Source: Aerobium sp039839275
Lineage (GTDB): Bacteria; Pseudomonadota; Alphaproteobacteria; Rhizobiales; Rhizobiaceae
Length of the DNA stretch: 64,000 nucleotides
NCBI RefSeq assembly: GCF_039839275.1
Contig: NZ_JBDOQP010000001.1
Span: 1,302,001-1,366,000, forward strand
Reading direction: 5' to 3'
Under the pieces are notes generated by a model. It ran no database searches and was not told where the DNA came from. It was given only the letters and a program-made list of their open reading frames with translations. Position 1 is the first letter of the stretch; the number at the start of each line of letters is the position of its first letter. Both the position numbers and the translations under genes were made by a program. Below, in pieces: positions 1 through 8,046 of this stretch.

Positions 1-1402
1 GCCAGTCGAGATACTCATGCCAGCCCTTTCCCCGACGATGGAGGAGGGCAACCTGTCAAAATGGTTGAAGAAGGAGGGCGACAAGGTCGCCCCCGGCGAC
101 GTGATTGCCGAGATCGAGACCGACAAGGCAACGATGGAGGTCGAAGCCGTCGACGAAGGCACGTTGGGCAAAATCCTCGTGGCCGAGGGTTCGGAGGGCG
201 TGAAGGTCAACACGCCGATCGCCGTGCTGCTCCAGGAGGGTGAAGACGCCAGCGCAGTGGAGAAGGCGGAGCCCAAGGTGCCTGCGCCAGCAGCCGACGA
301 CGCCGGTGGCAAGGGCCGCAAGGCAGAGGAAGAGCCGAGCGCGAAGAAGGACGCGACAGTGCCTGCAGCGCCGAAGCTCGAGGTCGCTGCCGACCCCGAC
401 ATTCCCGAGGGCACCGAGATGGTGCCGACCACGGTGCGCGAAGCATTGCGCGATGCCATGGCGGAAGAGATGCGCCGTGACGAGAAGGTATTCGTCATGG
501 GCGAGGAGGTCGCCGAGTACCAGGGCGCCTACAAGATCACGCAGGGGCTGCTGCAGGAATTCGGCGCGCGCCGCGTCGTCGATACGCCGATTACCGAGCA
601 TGGCTTTGCCGGCGTCGGAGTGGGCGCGGCGATGGCCGGGCTTCGGCCAATCGTGGAGTTCATGACCTTCAACTTCGCCATGCAGGCCATCGACCAGATC
701 GTCAACTCCGCGGCGAAGACGCTCTATATGGCTGGCGGCCAGATGGGTGCGCCGATGGTGTTCCGCGGTCCCAACGGCGCGGCTGCCCGCGTCGCCGCTC
801 AGCACTCGCAGTGCTACGCTGCCTGGTACAGCCACATACCGGGGCTGAAGGTGGTGATGCCATACACCGCCGCGGACGCGAAGGGACTGCTAAAGGCGGC
901 AATCCGCGATCCGAACCCGGTGATCTTCCTCGAAAACGAAATCCTCTACGGCCAGACCTTCGACGTTCCGAAGCTGGACGATTTCGTGCTGCCGATCGGC
1001 AAGGCGCGCATCCACAAGAAGGGCAAGGACGCCACGATCGTCTCGTTCGGCATCGGCATGACCTATGTGGTCAAGGCCGAAGCGGAACTGCGTGAAATGG
1101 GCCTCGACGTCGAGATCATCGACCTGCGCACGATCCGGCCGCTCGATTTCGACACCGTCATCGCTTCGGTCAAGAAGACCAACCGCCTGGTGGTGGTCGA
1201 GGAAGGTTTCCCGCAATCGTCGGTGGGCGACCATATCGCCAGCCAGGTCATGCAGCGGGCCTTCGACCATCTCGACGCCCCGGTCATCACCATCGCGGGC
1301 AAGGACGTGCCGATGCCATACGCAGCCAATCTGGAGAAGCTGGCGCTGCCGAACGTCGGCGAAGTGGTCGAGGCGGTCAAGGCCGTCACCTACCGCACCT
1401 GA
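1..1402 (+). CDS. pdhB: Pyruvate dehydrogenase E1 component, beta subunit, with N-terminal lipoyl domain (lacks only its first two bases)
   Basis: This subunit works with E1-alpha to decarboxylate pyruvate with thiamine diphosphate and acetylate the lipoyl arm of E2. The reading frame is open back to the window edge, and base 1 is probably the G of an ATG, giving an N-terminus MPVEILMPALSPTMEEG. A lipoyl domain fills about the first 80 residues, with the lipoylated lysine in ETDKATMEVEAVDEG near residue 43. A charged Ala/Pro/Lys linker follows, then the transketolase-like E1-beta fold from about residue 130 (VREALRDAMAEEM, VFVMGEEVAEYQGAYK). A lipoyl domain on E1-beta is characteristic of many alphaproteobacteria. 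pdhC begins 14 bases downstream, so the two are surely co-transcribed, and pdhA is expected just outside the window. Confidence 0.96.
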   Translation, partial: PVEILMPALSPTMEEGNLSKWLKKEGDKVAPGDVIAEIETDKATMEVEAVDEGTLGKILVAEGSEGVKVNTPIAVLLQEGEDASAVEKAEPKVPAPAADDAGGKGRKAEEEPSAKKDATVPAAPKLEVAADPDIPEGTEMVPTTVREALRDAMAEEMRRDEKVFVMGEEVAEYQGAYKITQGLLQEFGARRVVDTPITEHGFAGVGVGAAMAGLRPIVEFMTFNFAMQAIDQIVNSAAKTLYMAGGQMGAPMVFRGPNGAAARVAAQHSQCYAAWYSHIPGLKVVMPYTAADAKGLLKAAIRDPNPVIFLENEILYGQTFDVPKLDDFVLPIGKARIHKKGKDATIVSFGIGMTYVVKAEAELREMGLDVEIIDLRTIRPLDFDTVIASVKKTNRLVVVEEGFPQSSVGDHIASQVMQRAFDHLDAPVITIAGKDVPMPYAANLEKLALPNVGEVVEAVKAVTYRT

Positions 1403-1416
1403 GGGAGGGCGCACCG

Positions 1417-2766
1417 ATGCCGATCGAAATCACAATGCCCGCCCTTTCGCCGACGATGGAAGAGGGCAATCTCGCCAAATGGCTGGTCAAGGAAGGCGAC
1501 GCTGTCGCACCGGGCGATGTCATCGCCGAGATCGAGACCGACAAGGCCACGATGGAAGTCGAGGCGGTCGACGAAGGGACCGTCGCCAAAATCGTCGTTC
1601 CCGCGGGTACCGAAGGCGTCAAGGTCAATGCGCTGATCGCGATACTCGCCGAGGAAGGCGAGGACGTCGCTGCTGCCGCAAAGGGCGATGGCGCGAAGGC
1701 GAAGGCTGAACCGGCGAAATCGGAAGCGGCTGAGAAACCGGCTAAGCAAGTTCCGGAACCGACAAAGCAAGCTCCATCGTCCAGCAGCCAATCGACTGCA
1801 GCGTCCGCGCCTGCGGTCACCAATGGCGAGCGGATATTCGCCTCGCCGCTCGCCCGCCGCATCGCCAAGGATGCCGGCGTCGACATTGCCGCCGTTGCCG
1901 GTTCCGGCCCCAGAGGGCGCGTGGTCAAGGCGGATGTGGAGGCTGCAGTCGCCGGCGGTGGCGCCAAACCGGCCTCGGCGAAGGCCGAGGCACAGGCCCC
2001 CGCGGCCCCGAAGCCGATGTCCGACGATGCGGTGCTGAAACTGTTCGAGGAAGGCTCCTACGAACTCGTGCCGCATGACGCCATGCGCAGGACCATCGCG
2101 CGCAGGCTGGTCGAGGCGAAGTCGACGATCCCGCATTTCTATCTCACCCTCGACTGCGAGATCGACGCGCTGCTGGCGCTGCGCAAGCAGCTCAACGACG
2201 CCGCCCCCAGGGTGAAGTCCGACAAGGGCGAGGAGCCGGCCTACAAGCTGTCGGTCAACGATCTGGTCATCAAGGCGATGGCGGTGGCGCTCAGGGCCGT
2301 GCCCGACGCCAACGCGTCGTGGACCGAAGGCGGCATGCTCAAGCACAAGCATGCCGACGTCGGCGTTGCCGTGTCGATCCCGGGCGGGCTGATCACGCCG
2401 ATCGTGCGCAAGGCCGACGAAAAGACGCTGTCGGTCATCTCCAACGAGATGAAGGACCTGGCCGTGCGTGCGCGAAACCGCAAGCTGAAGCCGGAGGAGT
2501 ACCAGGGCGGCACGACGGCGGTCTCCAATCTCGGCATGTTCGGGATCAAGGATTTCGCCGCCGTCATCAACCCGCCGCATGCGACGATCCTGGCGGTCGG
2601 CGCGGGCGAGGAGCGGGCGGTGGTCAAGGGGGGGCAGGTGGTCGTTGCCAATGTGATGTCGGTGACGCTGTCGACCGACCATCGCGCCGTCGACGGCGCG
2701 CTCGGCGCCGAACTGCTCGCCGCCTTCAAGCGCGCGATCGAAAACCCGCTGACGATGCTGGTGTAG
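1417..2766 (+). CDS. pdhC: Dihydrolipoamide acetyltransferase, E2 of pyruvate dehydrogenase
   Basis: E2 carries the acetyl group on its lipoyl arm and transfers it to CoA. The 449-aa protein has one N-terminal lipoyl domain (ETDKATMEVEAVDEG) and a long Ala/Pro/Lys/Glu linker. The peripheral subunit-binding domain (ASPLARRIAKDAGVDIAAVA, then GSGPRGRVVKADVE) lies around residues 140-180. The C-terminal catalytic domain ends with the active-site motif DHRAVDG near residue 420. The start MPIEITMPALSPTMEEG follows a GGAGGG just upstream. Its lipoyl domain is nearly identical to that of the preceding pdhB, which suggests an internal duplication. Confidence 0.97.
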   Translation: MPIEITMPALSPTMEEGNLAKWLVKEGDAVAPGDVIAEIETDKATMEVEAVDEGTVAKIVVPAGTEGVKVNALIAILAEEGEDVAAAAKGDGAKAKAEPAKSEAAEKPAKQVPEPTKQAPSSSSQSTAASAPAVTNGERIFASPLARRIAKDAGVDIAAVAGSGPRGRVVKADVEAAVAGGGAKPASAKAEAQAPAAPKPMSDDAVLKLFEEGSYELVPHDAMRRTIARRLVEAKSTIPHFYLTLDCEIDALLALRKQLNDAAPRVKSDKGEEPAYKLSVNDLVIKAMAVALRAVPDANASWTEGGMLKHKHADVGVAVSIPGGLITPIVRKADEKTLSVISNEMKDLAVRARNRKLKPEEYQGGTTAVSNLGMFGIKDFAAVINPPHATILAVGAGEERAVVKGGQVVVANVMSVTLSTDHRAVDGALGAELLAAFKRAIENPLTMLV

Positions 2767-2806
2767 AAGAACGGGCATGGTGCCCGGTTCCCTGGAGGGT
2801 ACGGTC

Positions 2807-3352
2807 ATGGCCGCCACAGTGCATGACGAGAAGCTGAGGAAGTCCTGGATCTGGATGGCGGTCTTCGCCGCCATCTCGCTGATCGGCGGCGTGCTAGCGC
2901 TGCTCAATCCGTTTGCGGCGACGCTGGCTGCCACCCTGATGGCCGGTTGGGCGTTCATTCTCCTGGGCGGCATGCAGGTCATCCAGTCGTTTCAGGTTCA
3001 GGGCTGGGGCGGCTTCCTCTGGGCGCTGCTTTTCGGCGTTCTGACGCTGGTCGTCGGACTTTCCCTGGTCTTCAACCCACTGGCAGGGATGGTGTCGCTG
3101 ACATTGCTGGTTGCGGTGCTGTTTTTGGCCACTGGCATCGCGAAGATCATGTATGCGCTTTCGCTTCGGTCGATCTCCGGCTGGGGCTGGGTGCTGTTTT
3201 CCGGCATCGTCTCGCTGGCGCTCGGAATTCTCATTCTCGCTGATTTTCCGTGGGCGGCAGCGTCTGTGCTGGGCATCCTCCTCGGCGTCGAGCTGATTTC
3301 CAACGGCGTGCTCTTCATGGTCATGGCGCTGGGTCTGCGCCGGCTGGCATGA
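2807..3352 (+). CDS. HdeD/DUF308 family integral membrane protein
   Basis: This is a 181-aa, very hydrophobic protein with about six membrane segments arranged in helical pairs (for example FAAISLIGGVLALLNPFAA and LFGVLTLVVGLSLVFNP). That is the pattern of the DUF308/HdeD family, named after an acid-resistance membrane protein of enterobacteria. The biochemical role is unknown. The start at 2807 is chosen over an in-frame ATG at 2777 because GGAGGG sits at 2794-2799, seven bases before it. It lies 40 bases after pdhC and 25 before the esterase gene, so it is probably read through in the pdh transcript, though nothing ties it to pyruvate metabolism. Confidence 0.85.
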   Translation: MAATVHDEKLRKSWIWMAVFAAISLIGGVLALLNPFAATLAATLMAGWAFILLGGMQVIQSFQVQGWGGFLWALLFGVLTLVVGLSLVFNPLAGMVSLTLLVAVLFLATGIAKIMYALSLRSISGWGWVLFSGIVSLALGILILADFPWAAASVLGILLGVELISNGVLFMVMALGLRRLA

Positions 3353-3377
3353 GGGCCGCGCACCGCAGGAGTGCTCG

Positions 3378-4016
3378 ATGAAGACCATCCTATCTTATGG
3401 CGACTCACTCACATGGGGCTACGATCCTCGCGGACCGGCGCGGCACGCGCCGGAAGACCGCTGGCCCAATGTCCTGCAGTCGCTGCTGGGCGAAAAGGCG
3501 CAGGTGATTGCCGAAGGTCTCAACGGCCGTACCACCGCCTTTGACGACCATCTCGCCGATGCTGACAGGAATGGCGCGCGTCTGCTGCCAACGATCCTTC
3601 ATTCGCACGCACCGATCGACCTCGTCATCATCATGCTCGGCTCGAACGACATGAAGCCGTTCGTCTGCGGCCATGCGTTTGGCGCCAAGCAGGGCATGCG
3701 CCGGCTGATCAACATCGTTCGCGCGCACGCCTATCCTTTCGAGATGGACGCGCCGGAGGTGCTGATCGTCGCGCCGCCGGCACTTTGCGAAACCGCCGAT
3801 CCGGATTTTGCCGCAAGCTTCGGCCTCGGCAGGGAGCAGTCGGCAATGCTGGCCAGCCTCTATTCCGATCTCGCCGATCTGGAAGGATGCGGTTTCTTCG
3901 ACGCGGGCTCCGTCGCGAAGACGACGCCGATCGACGGTGCGCATCTCGACGCCGACAACACACGCGCCATCGGCAAGGGGCTGGAGCCTCTCGTCCGGAT
4001 GATGCTGGGACTTTGA
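3378..4016 (+). CDS. SGNH/GDSL-family hydrolase (arylesterase-like)
   Basis: This is a 212-aa cytoplasmic-looking hydrolase with no signal peptide. The catalytic serine lies in YGDSLTWG near residue 10. The oxyanion glycine and asparagine appear in LNGRTTAF and IIMLGSNDMK, and the Asp/His pair in DGAHLDADN near the C-terminus. These are blocks I, II, III and V of the SGNH fold. Family members hydrolyse acyl or aryl esters, and the natural substrate cannot be read from sequence. It sits between pdhC/HdeD and lpd on the same strand, 15 bases before lpd. Confidence 0.88.
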   Translation: MKTILSYGDSLTWGYDPRGPARHAPEDRWPNVLQSLLGEKAQVIAEGLNGRTTAFDDHLADADRNGARLLPTILHSHAPIDLVIIMLGSNDMKPFVCGHAFGAKQGMRRLINIVRAHAYPFEMDAPEVLIVAPPALCETADPDFAASFGLGREQSAMLASLYSDLADLEGCGFFDAGSVAKTTPIDGAHLDADNTRAIGKGLEPLVRMMLGL

Positions 4017-4031
4017 CTGAGGAGACGGGCA

Positions 4032-5471
4032 GTGGCCGAGAATTACGACGTCATCATCATCGGGGCTGGACCGGGCGGCTACATCGCCGCAATCCGCGCC
4101 GCGCAGCTCGGGCTGAAAACCGCGATCGTCGAGCGCGAACACCTGGCCGGCATCTGCTCCAACTGGGGCTGCATCCCGACGAAGGCGTTGCTGCGCTCCG
4201 CCGAGGTCATGCATCTTGCCGGGCACGCCAAGGATTACGGCCTGACGATCGAATCGGTAAAGCCCGACTTGAAGGCGATCGTCGCCCGCTCGCGCGGTAT
4301 TGCCGAGCGCATGAACGGCGGCGTCGGCATGCTGATGAAAAAGAACAAGGTGGATGTGATCTGGGGCGAGGCAAAGTTCACCAAGCCGAATGAAATCGTC
4401 GTCTCCAAGACCGCGAAGAAGGTCATGCAGCCGCAGGCGCCGATGCCGAAGAACGCCAAGGGCGAGGGTACCTACACGGCCAAGCACATCATCGTGGCGA
4501 CGGGCGCGCGGCCCCGCGCATTGCCCGGCATCGAGCCCGACGGCAAGCTGATCTGGACCTATTTCGAGGCAATGGTGCCGCAGGAAATGCCCAAATCTCT
4601 GCTGGTGATGGGTTCCGGTGCCATCGGCATCGAGTTTGCATCATTCTACCGCACGATGGGCGTCGACGTGACCGTCGTGGAGTTGATGCCGCAAATCATG
4701 CCGGTGGAAGATGCCGAGATCTCCAAATTCGCCCAGAAACGGTTGGAGAAGGAGGGCATGAAGTTCATTCTCGAAGCCAAGGTGACGAAGGTCGACAAGG
4801 CCGCGAACTCCGTCACTGCGCATGTCGAGAAGAAGGACGGCTCGGTCGAGAAGATCACCGCCGACCGGATGATCTCCGCCGTCGGGGTCCAGTGCAACAC
4901 CGAGAATCTCGGCCTCGAGGCCATCGGGGTCAAGCTCGACCGCGGCGCTGTCGCCATTGACGGCTACTGCCGCACCAATGTCGCCGGCGTCTATGCGATC
5001 GGCGACGTCGCAGGTCCACCGATGCTCGCGCATAAGGCCGAGCACGAGGCCGTCATTTGCGTGGAGAAGATCGCAGGTCTCGACGTGCACCCGCTCGACA
5101 AGTCGCGCGTGCCCGGCTGCACCTACTGCCATCCGCAGGTTGCGTCCGTTGGCCTGACTGAGGCGAAAGCCAAGGACGCGGGGCATGACGTGCGAGTCGG
5201 CCGGTTTCCGTTCGTCGCCAACGGCAAGGCGGTGGCGCTGGGGGACGACCAGGGCCTCGTGAAAACGATCTTCGACAAGAAGACCGGCCAGTTGCTTGGC
5301 GCTCACATGGTGGGTCCCGAAGTAACAGAACTGATCCAGGGCTTCGTCGTGGCGATGAACCTGGAAACCACCGAGGAAGACCTGATGCATACGATCTTCC
5401 CGCATCCGACGCTGTCGGAAACGATGAAGGAAAGCGTGCTCGACGCTTACGGCCGCGCGCTGAACATGTAG
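4032..5471 (+). CDS. lpd: Dihydrolipoyl dehydrogenase, E3
   Basis: E3 re-oxidises dihydrolipoamide of the pyruvate dehydrogenase complex and passes electrons to NAD+. The 479-aa flavoprotein starts with GTG, just after GAGGAG at 4019-4024. It shows the FAD-binding GAGPGGYIAA near residue 12, the redox-active disulfide in CSNWGCIPTKALL near residue 42, the NAD-binding GSGAIGIEFASF near residue 196, and the C-terminal His-Glu dyad in FPHPTLSE. Its place after pdhBC marks it as the PDH E3, though such enzymes may also serve 2-oxoglutarate dehydrogenase and glycine cleavage. Confidence 0.97.
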   Translation: MAENYDVIIIGAGPGGYIAAIRAAQLGLKTAIVEREHLAGICSNWGCIPTKALLRSAEVMHLAGHAKDYGLTIESVKPDLKAIVARSRGIAERMNGGVGMLMKKNKVDVIWGEAKFTKPNEIVVSKTAKKVMQPQAPMPKNAKGEGTYTAKHIIVATGARPRALPGIEPDGKLIWTYFEAMVPQEMPKSLLVMGSGAIGIEFASFYRTMGVDVTVVELMPQIMPVEDAEISKFAQKRLEKEGMKFILEAKVTKVDKAANSVTAHVEKKDGSVEKITADRMISAVGVQCNTENLGLEAIGVKLDRGAVAIDGYCRTNVAGVYAIGDVAGPPMLAHKAEHEAVICVEKIAGLDVHPLDKSRVPGCTYCHPQVASVGLTEAKAKDAGHDVRVGRFPFVANGKAVALGDDQGLVKTIFDKKTGQLLGAHMVGPEVTELIQGFVVAMNLETTEEDLMHTIFPHPTLSETMKESVLDAYGRALNM

Positions 5472-5538
5472 GCGGTGGCGCGGTTTCAATCCCGCCCCGC
5501 AACGCCTATATCTGCCGGACGACAAGGATTCTTCCAGC

Positions 5539-6507
5539 ATGGTCAACGTTCTCAATCTGATCGACAAGCCGCGCCCGCGCCACCCTGAGAAGGCCCACCG
5601 GCCCGACCAGGAAGTGCTACGCAAGCCGGAGTGGATACGCGTCAAGGCACCTGTTTCGCGGGGCTATCTCGAAACGCGCGAGATCGTGAAGTCGAACAAG
5701 CTCGTCACCGTTTGCGAGGAGGCCGGCTGTCCCAATATCGGCGAGTGCTGGGACAAGAAGCACGCCACCTTCATGATCATGGGCGAGATCTGCACGCGCG
5801 CCTGCGCCTTCTGCAATGTCGCGACAGGCATTCCCACGGCGCTTGATCCGGCGGAACCGGAGAGTGTCGGCAAGGCCGTACGCGAAATGGGCTTGAACCA
5901 CGTGGTGATCACCTCCGTCGACCGGGATGACCTCGCCGATGGCGGAGCGCAGCATTTTGCAGACGTGATCCATGCCATTCGCGCGGCCTCACCGGGCACA
6001 ACAGTTGAAATCCTGACGCCCGACTTCCTGCGCAAGGATGGCGCCAGGGCGCTGGAAACCGTCGTTGCCGCACGGCCCGATGTGTTCAACCACAACCTGG
6101 AGACGGTGCCGTCGAACTATCTCAAGGTCCGGCCGGGCGCGCGTTATTTCCATTCGCTGCGCCTGCTGCAGCGGGTCAAGGAGATCGATCCTACCATCTT
6201 CACCAAGTCAGGCATCATGGTCGGCCTCGGCGAGGAGCGCAACGAAGTGCTCCAGCTGATGGACGACCTGCGCACGGCCGACGTCGACTTCATCACCATC
6301 GGGCAATATCTGGCACCCTCTCGCAAGCATCACCCGGTCAAGGCGTTCGTCACTCCGGAAGAGTTCAAGTCGTACGAGACGATCGCCTACACCAAGGGTT
6401 TCCTCATGGTGGCATCCAGCCCTCTGACGCGATCCTCGCATCATGCGGGCGATGATTTCGCACGGCTGCGCGTTGCGCGGGAAAAGAAACTGGCAGCGAC
6501 GGTTTGA
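5539..6507 (+). CDS. lipA: Lipoyl synthase (radical SAM)
   Basis: LipA inserts two sulfur atoms into protein-bound octanoyl groups, making the lipoyl arms needed by the E2 and E1-beta domains encoded upstream. The 322-aa protein has both iron-sulfur sites: the auxiliary cluster cysteines in CEEAGCPNIGEC (C-x4-C-x5-C) and the radical SAM cluster in CTRACAFC (C-x3-C-x2-C). The C-terminal RSSHH supplies the serine ligand of the auxiliary cluster. Length and motifs are complete. The 67-base gap after lpd contains no obvious terminator. Confidence 0.98.
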   Translation: MVNVLNLIDKPRPRHPEKAHRPDQEVLRKPEWIRVKAPVSRGYLETREIVKSNKLVTVCEEAGCPNIGECWDKKHATFMIMGEICTRACAFCNVATGIPTALDPAEPESVGKAVREMGLNHVVITSVDRDDLADGGAQHFADVIHAIRAASPGTTVEILTPDFLRKDGARALETVVAARPDVFNHNLETVPSNYLKVRPGARYFHSLRLLQRVKEIDPTIFTKSGIMVGLGEERNEVLQLMDDLRTADVDFITIGQYLAPSRKHHPVKAFVTPEEFKSYETIAYTKGFLMVASSPLTRSSHHAGDDFARLRVAREKKLAATV

Positions 6508-7061
6508 TCCCCATAGCCCATGCATGGCCGTCGCTGAGATCGGCCAGGCGCATGCTCGTCATCGGCTGCTCGGGAAGCGGCAAATCGACCTTGTCGCGCG
6601 CGCTTTCAGGCGCGCTCGGGCTGCCATACATATCGATGGATCGCGAGTTCTTCTGGATGCCGGGATGGAGGCTGCGGGAGAGGGCGGAAATTCGCCAGAT
6701 GATCGCCGAAGCCGCGGCCGGCGAGCGATGGATCATGGACGGTACCAGCCCGGGAACGCTGGACCTTCGGCTTCCGCGCGCGGATCTGGTCGTGTGGATG
6801 CGCATGCCGAGACACCTTTGTCTGGCAAGGGTATTGAAGCGTCGGCTTCAGTATTCCGGCAAAAGCAGACCGGAGATGGCGGAAGGGTGCCCGGAAAGGA
6901 TCGATATGGAGTTTCTGCGATACATCTGGAATTTCGAGCGCACGGAATCTCCGGAAATCATGCAGGCGCTTGAAGCCTGCAATCCGCCAGTGCCGCTCCT
7001 GACATTACGCACGCCTGCCGAGACCGCGGCAGTTCTTGCCCAACTGAAAATCGCGGTGTAG
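6504..7061 (+). CDS. P-loop NTPase, adenylate-kinase/FlaR-like
   Basis: This small kinase-like protein has a Walker A motif (VIGCSGSGKSTLS) at the very N-terminus, followed by a conserved-looking YISMDREFFWMPGW segment and a basic lid-like stretch (RVLKRRLQYSGKSRPEM). This is the pattern of FlaR/topology-modulation proteins and small nucleotide or shikimate kinase relatives, whose substrates are mostly unknown. The start given is a TTG overlapping the lipA stop by four bases, which suggests translational coupling. An ATG at 6552, directly before the P-loop, is a serious alternative and would give 169 aa. Confidence 0.78.
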   Translation: MIPIAHAWPSLRSARRMLVIGCSGSGKSTLSRALSGALGLPYISMDREFFWMPGWRLRERAEIRQMIAEAAAGERWIMDGTSPGTLDLRLPRADLVVWMRMPRHLCLARVLKRRLQYSGKSRPEMAEGCPERIDMEFLRYIWNFERTESPEIMQALEACNPPVPLLTLRTPAETAAVLAQLKIAV

Positions 7062-7070
7062 CGCTTTTTC

Positions 7071-7541
7071 ATGCCCAGTTTCGAAACCACCAGAGTCGTC
7101 ACGCACTCACCCGAGCAGATGTTCGCCCTGGTCGCGGATGTCGAACAGTACCCCGAATTCCTGCCGATGTGCGAGGATCTGACGGTGCGTTCGCGGCGCG
7201 AGCGCGACGGTGTCACCTTGCTTGTCGCCGACATGACCGTTGGCTACAAGGCGATCCGCGAGACCTTCACCAGCCAGGTCGTCCTCAAGCCGTCGGAAAG
7301 CCGCATCGACGTCAAATATCTCGACGGACCGTTCAAATATCTCAGCAATATCTGGCGCTTCGAAGAACGGGCCGGCGGCGGCACCGACGTGGTCTTCTTC
7401 ATCGATTACGAATTCAAGAGCCGCATTCTCGGCGCCTTGATGGGCGCGATGTTCGACCGGGCATTCCGCATGTTTGCCGAAGCGTTCGAGAAGCGAGCGG
7501 ATAAGATCTACACGACGGGCACGGTGCAGACGAGCGTATGA
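7071..7541 (+). CDS. ratA: RatA/Coq10-type START-domain protein
   Basis: The 156-aa protein is a single SRPBCC/START lipid-binding domain beginning MPSFETTRVVTHSPEQMFAL, with the family signature DVEQYPEFLPMC near residue 25. Family members include mitochondrial Coq10, which binds ubiquinone and supports respiration, and E. coli RatA, described as an inhibitor of 70S assembly. In alphaproteobacteria the Coq10-like role is usually favoured, especially beside lipA and lpd as here. No antitoxin gene is adjacent, so a toxin role is not supported. It begins nine bases after the kinase gene and is the last gene of the pdh-lip cluster. Confidence 0.87.
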   Translation: MPSFETTRVVTHSPEQMFALVADVEQYPEFLPMCEDLTVRSRRERDGVTLLVADMTVGYKAIRETFTSQVVLKPSESRIDVKYLDGPFKYLSNIWRFEERAGGGTDVVFFIDYEFKSRILGALMGAMFDRAFRMFAEAFEKRADKIYTTGTVQTSV

Positions 7542-7548
7542 ACGCAGT

Positions 7549-8046
7549 TCATTTTCGCGATAGCGCGCCGATACCCAGTTCCAGCGCGGTCGCAACAGCT
7601 TCCTTACGGATGAACTCGCGTCCATGATTGTCGAAACTGCGGCTTTCGGCCGTTGGTTCGTACCCCGTTCGCGCGACGCCAAACCAGACAAGTCCCACCG
7701 GCTTGTCGACACTGCCGCCGCCGGGGCCAGCGATTCCGGTCACGGACAGCGCGATGTCCGCGCGGCTGCGCTCGAGCGCGCCGGCGGCCATTTCCAGCGC
7801 CGTCTGGCGGGAGACGGCGCCATGGGCTGCGAGTGTGTCCGGCGAAACGCCGATCATTTCCATCTTCGCTTCATTGGAATAAGTCACGAAACCCCGATCG
7901 ACCACCGAGGATGAGCCGGCGATATCGGTTAGTGCGGCAATGATGAGTCCACCCGTGCAAGACTCGGCAGTCGCCGCCATGATGCCTCGTTGCGTGCATC
8001 CGTCGAGAAAGCGGCGTGCAAGACTTGGGATCTGGTCGTCGCTCAT
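7549..8046 (-). CDS. pncC: CinA C-terminal-type nicotinamide-nucleotide amidohydrolase
   Basis: This 165-aa stand-alone CinA C-terminal domain is predicted to deamidate nicotinamide mononucleotide in pyridine nucleotide salvage. The family signature AESCTGG appears near residue 27, followed by SVTGIAGPGGGS and KPVGLVWFG. The N-terminal CinA domain found in some bacteria is absent, which is normal for PncC. The start at 8046 overlaps the ispDF stop by four bases (ATGA), so the two are translationally coupled. A longer upstream reading in this frame lies inside ispDF and has no family similarity. Confidence 0.9.
   Translation of the reverse strand: MSDDQIPSLARRFLDGCTQRGIMAATAESCTGGLIIAALTDIAGSSSVVDRGFVTYSNEAKMEMIGVSPDTLAAHGAVSRQTALEMAAGALERSRADIALSVTGIAGPGGGSVDKPVGLVWFGVARTGYEPTAESRSFDNHGREFIRKEAVATALELGIGALSRK

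Noticed and set aside
1390..2982. A 530-codon minus-strand frame opposite pdhC
   Set aside because: pdhC is certain from its motifs; the antisense frame has no recognisable domain.
7071..7541. RatA as part of a toxin-antitoxin system
   Set aside because: There is no adjacent antitoxin gene, and the neighbours are lipoate and respiratory genes, which favour a Coq10-like role.
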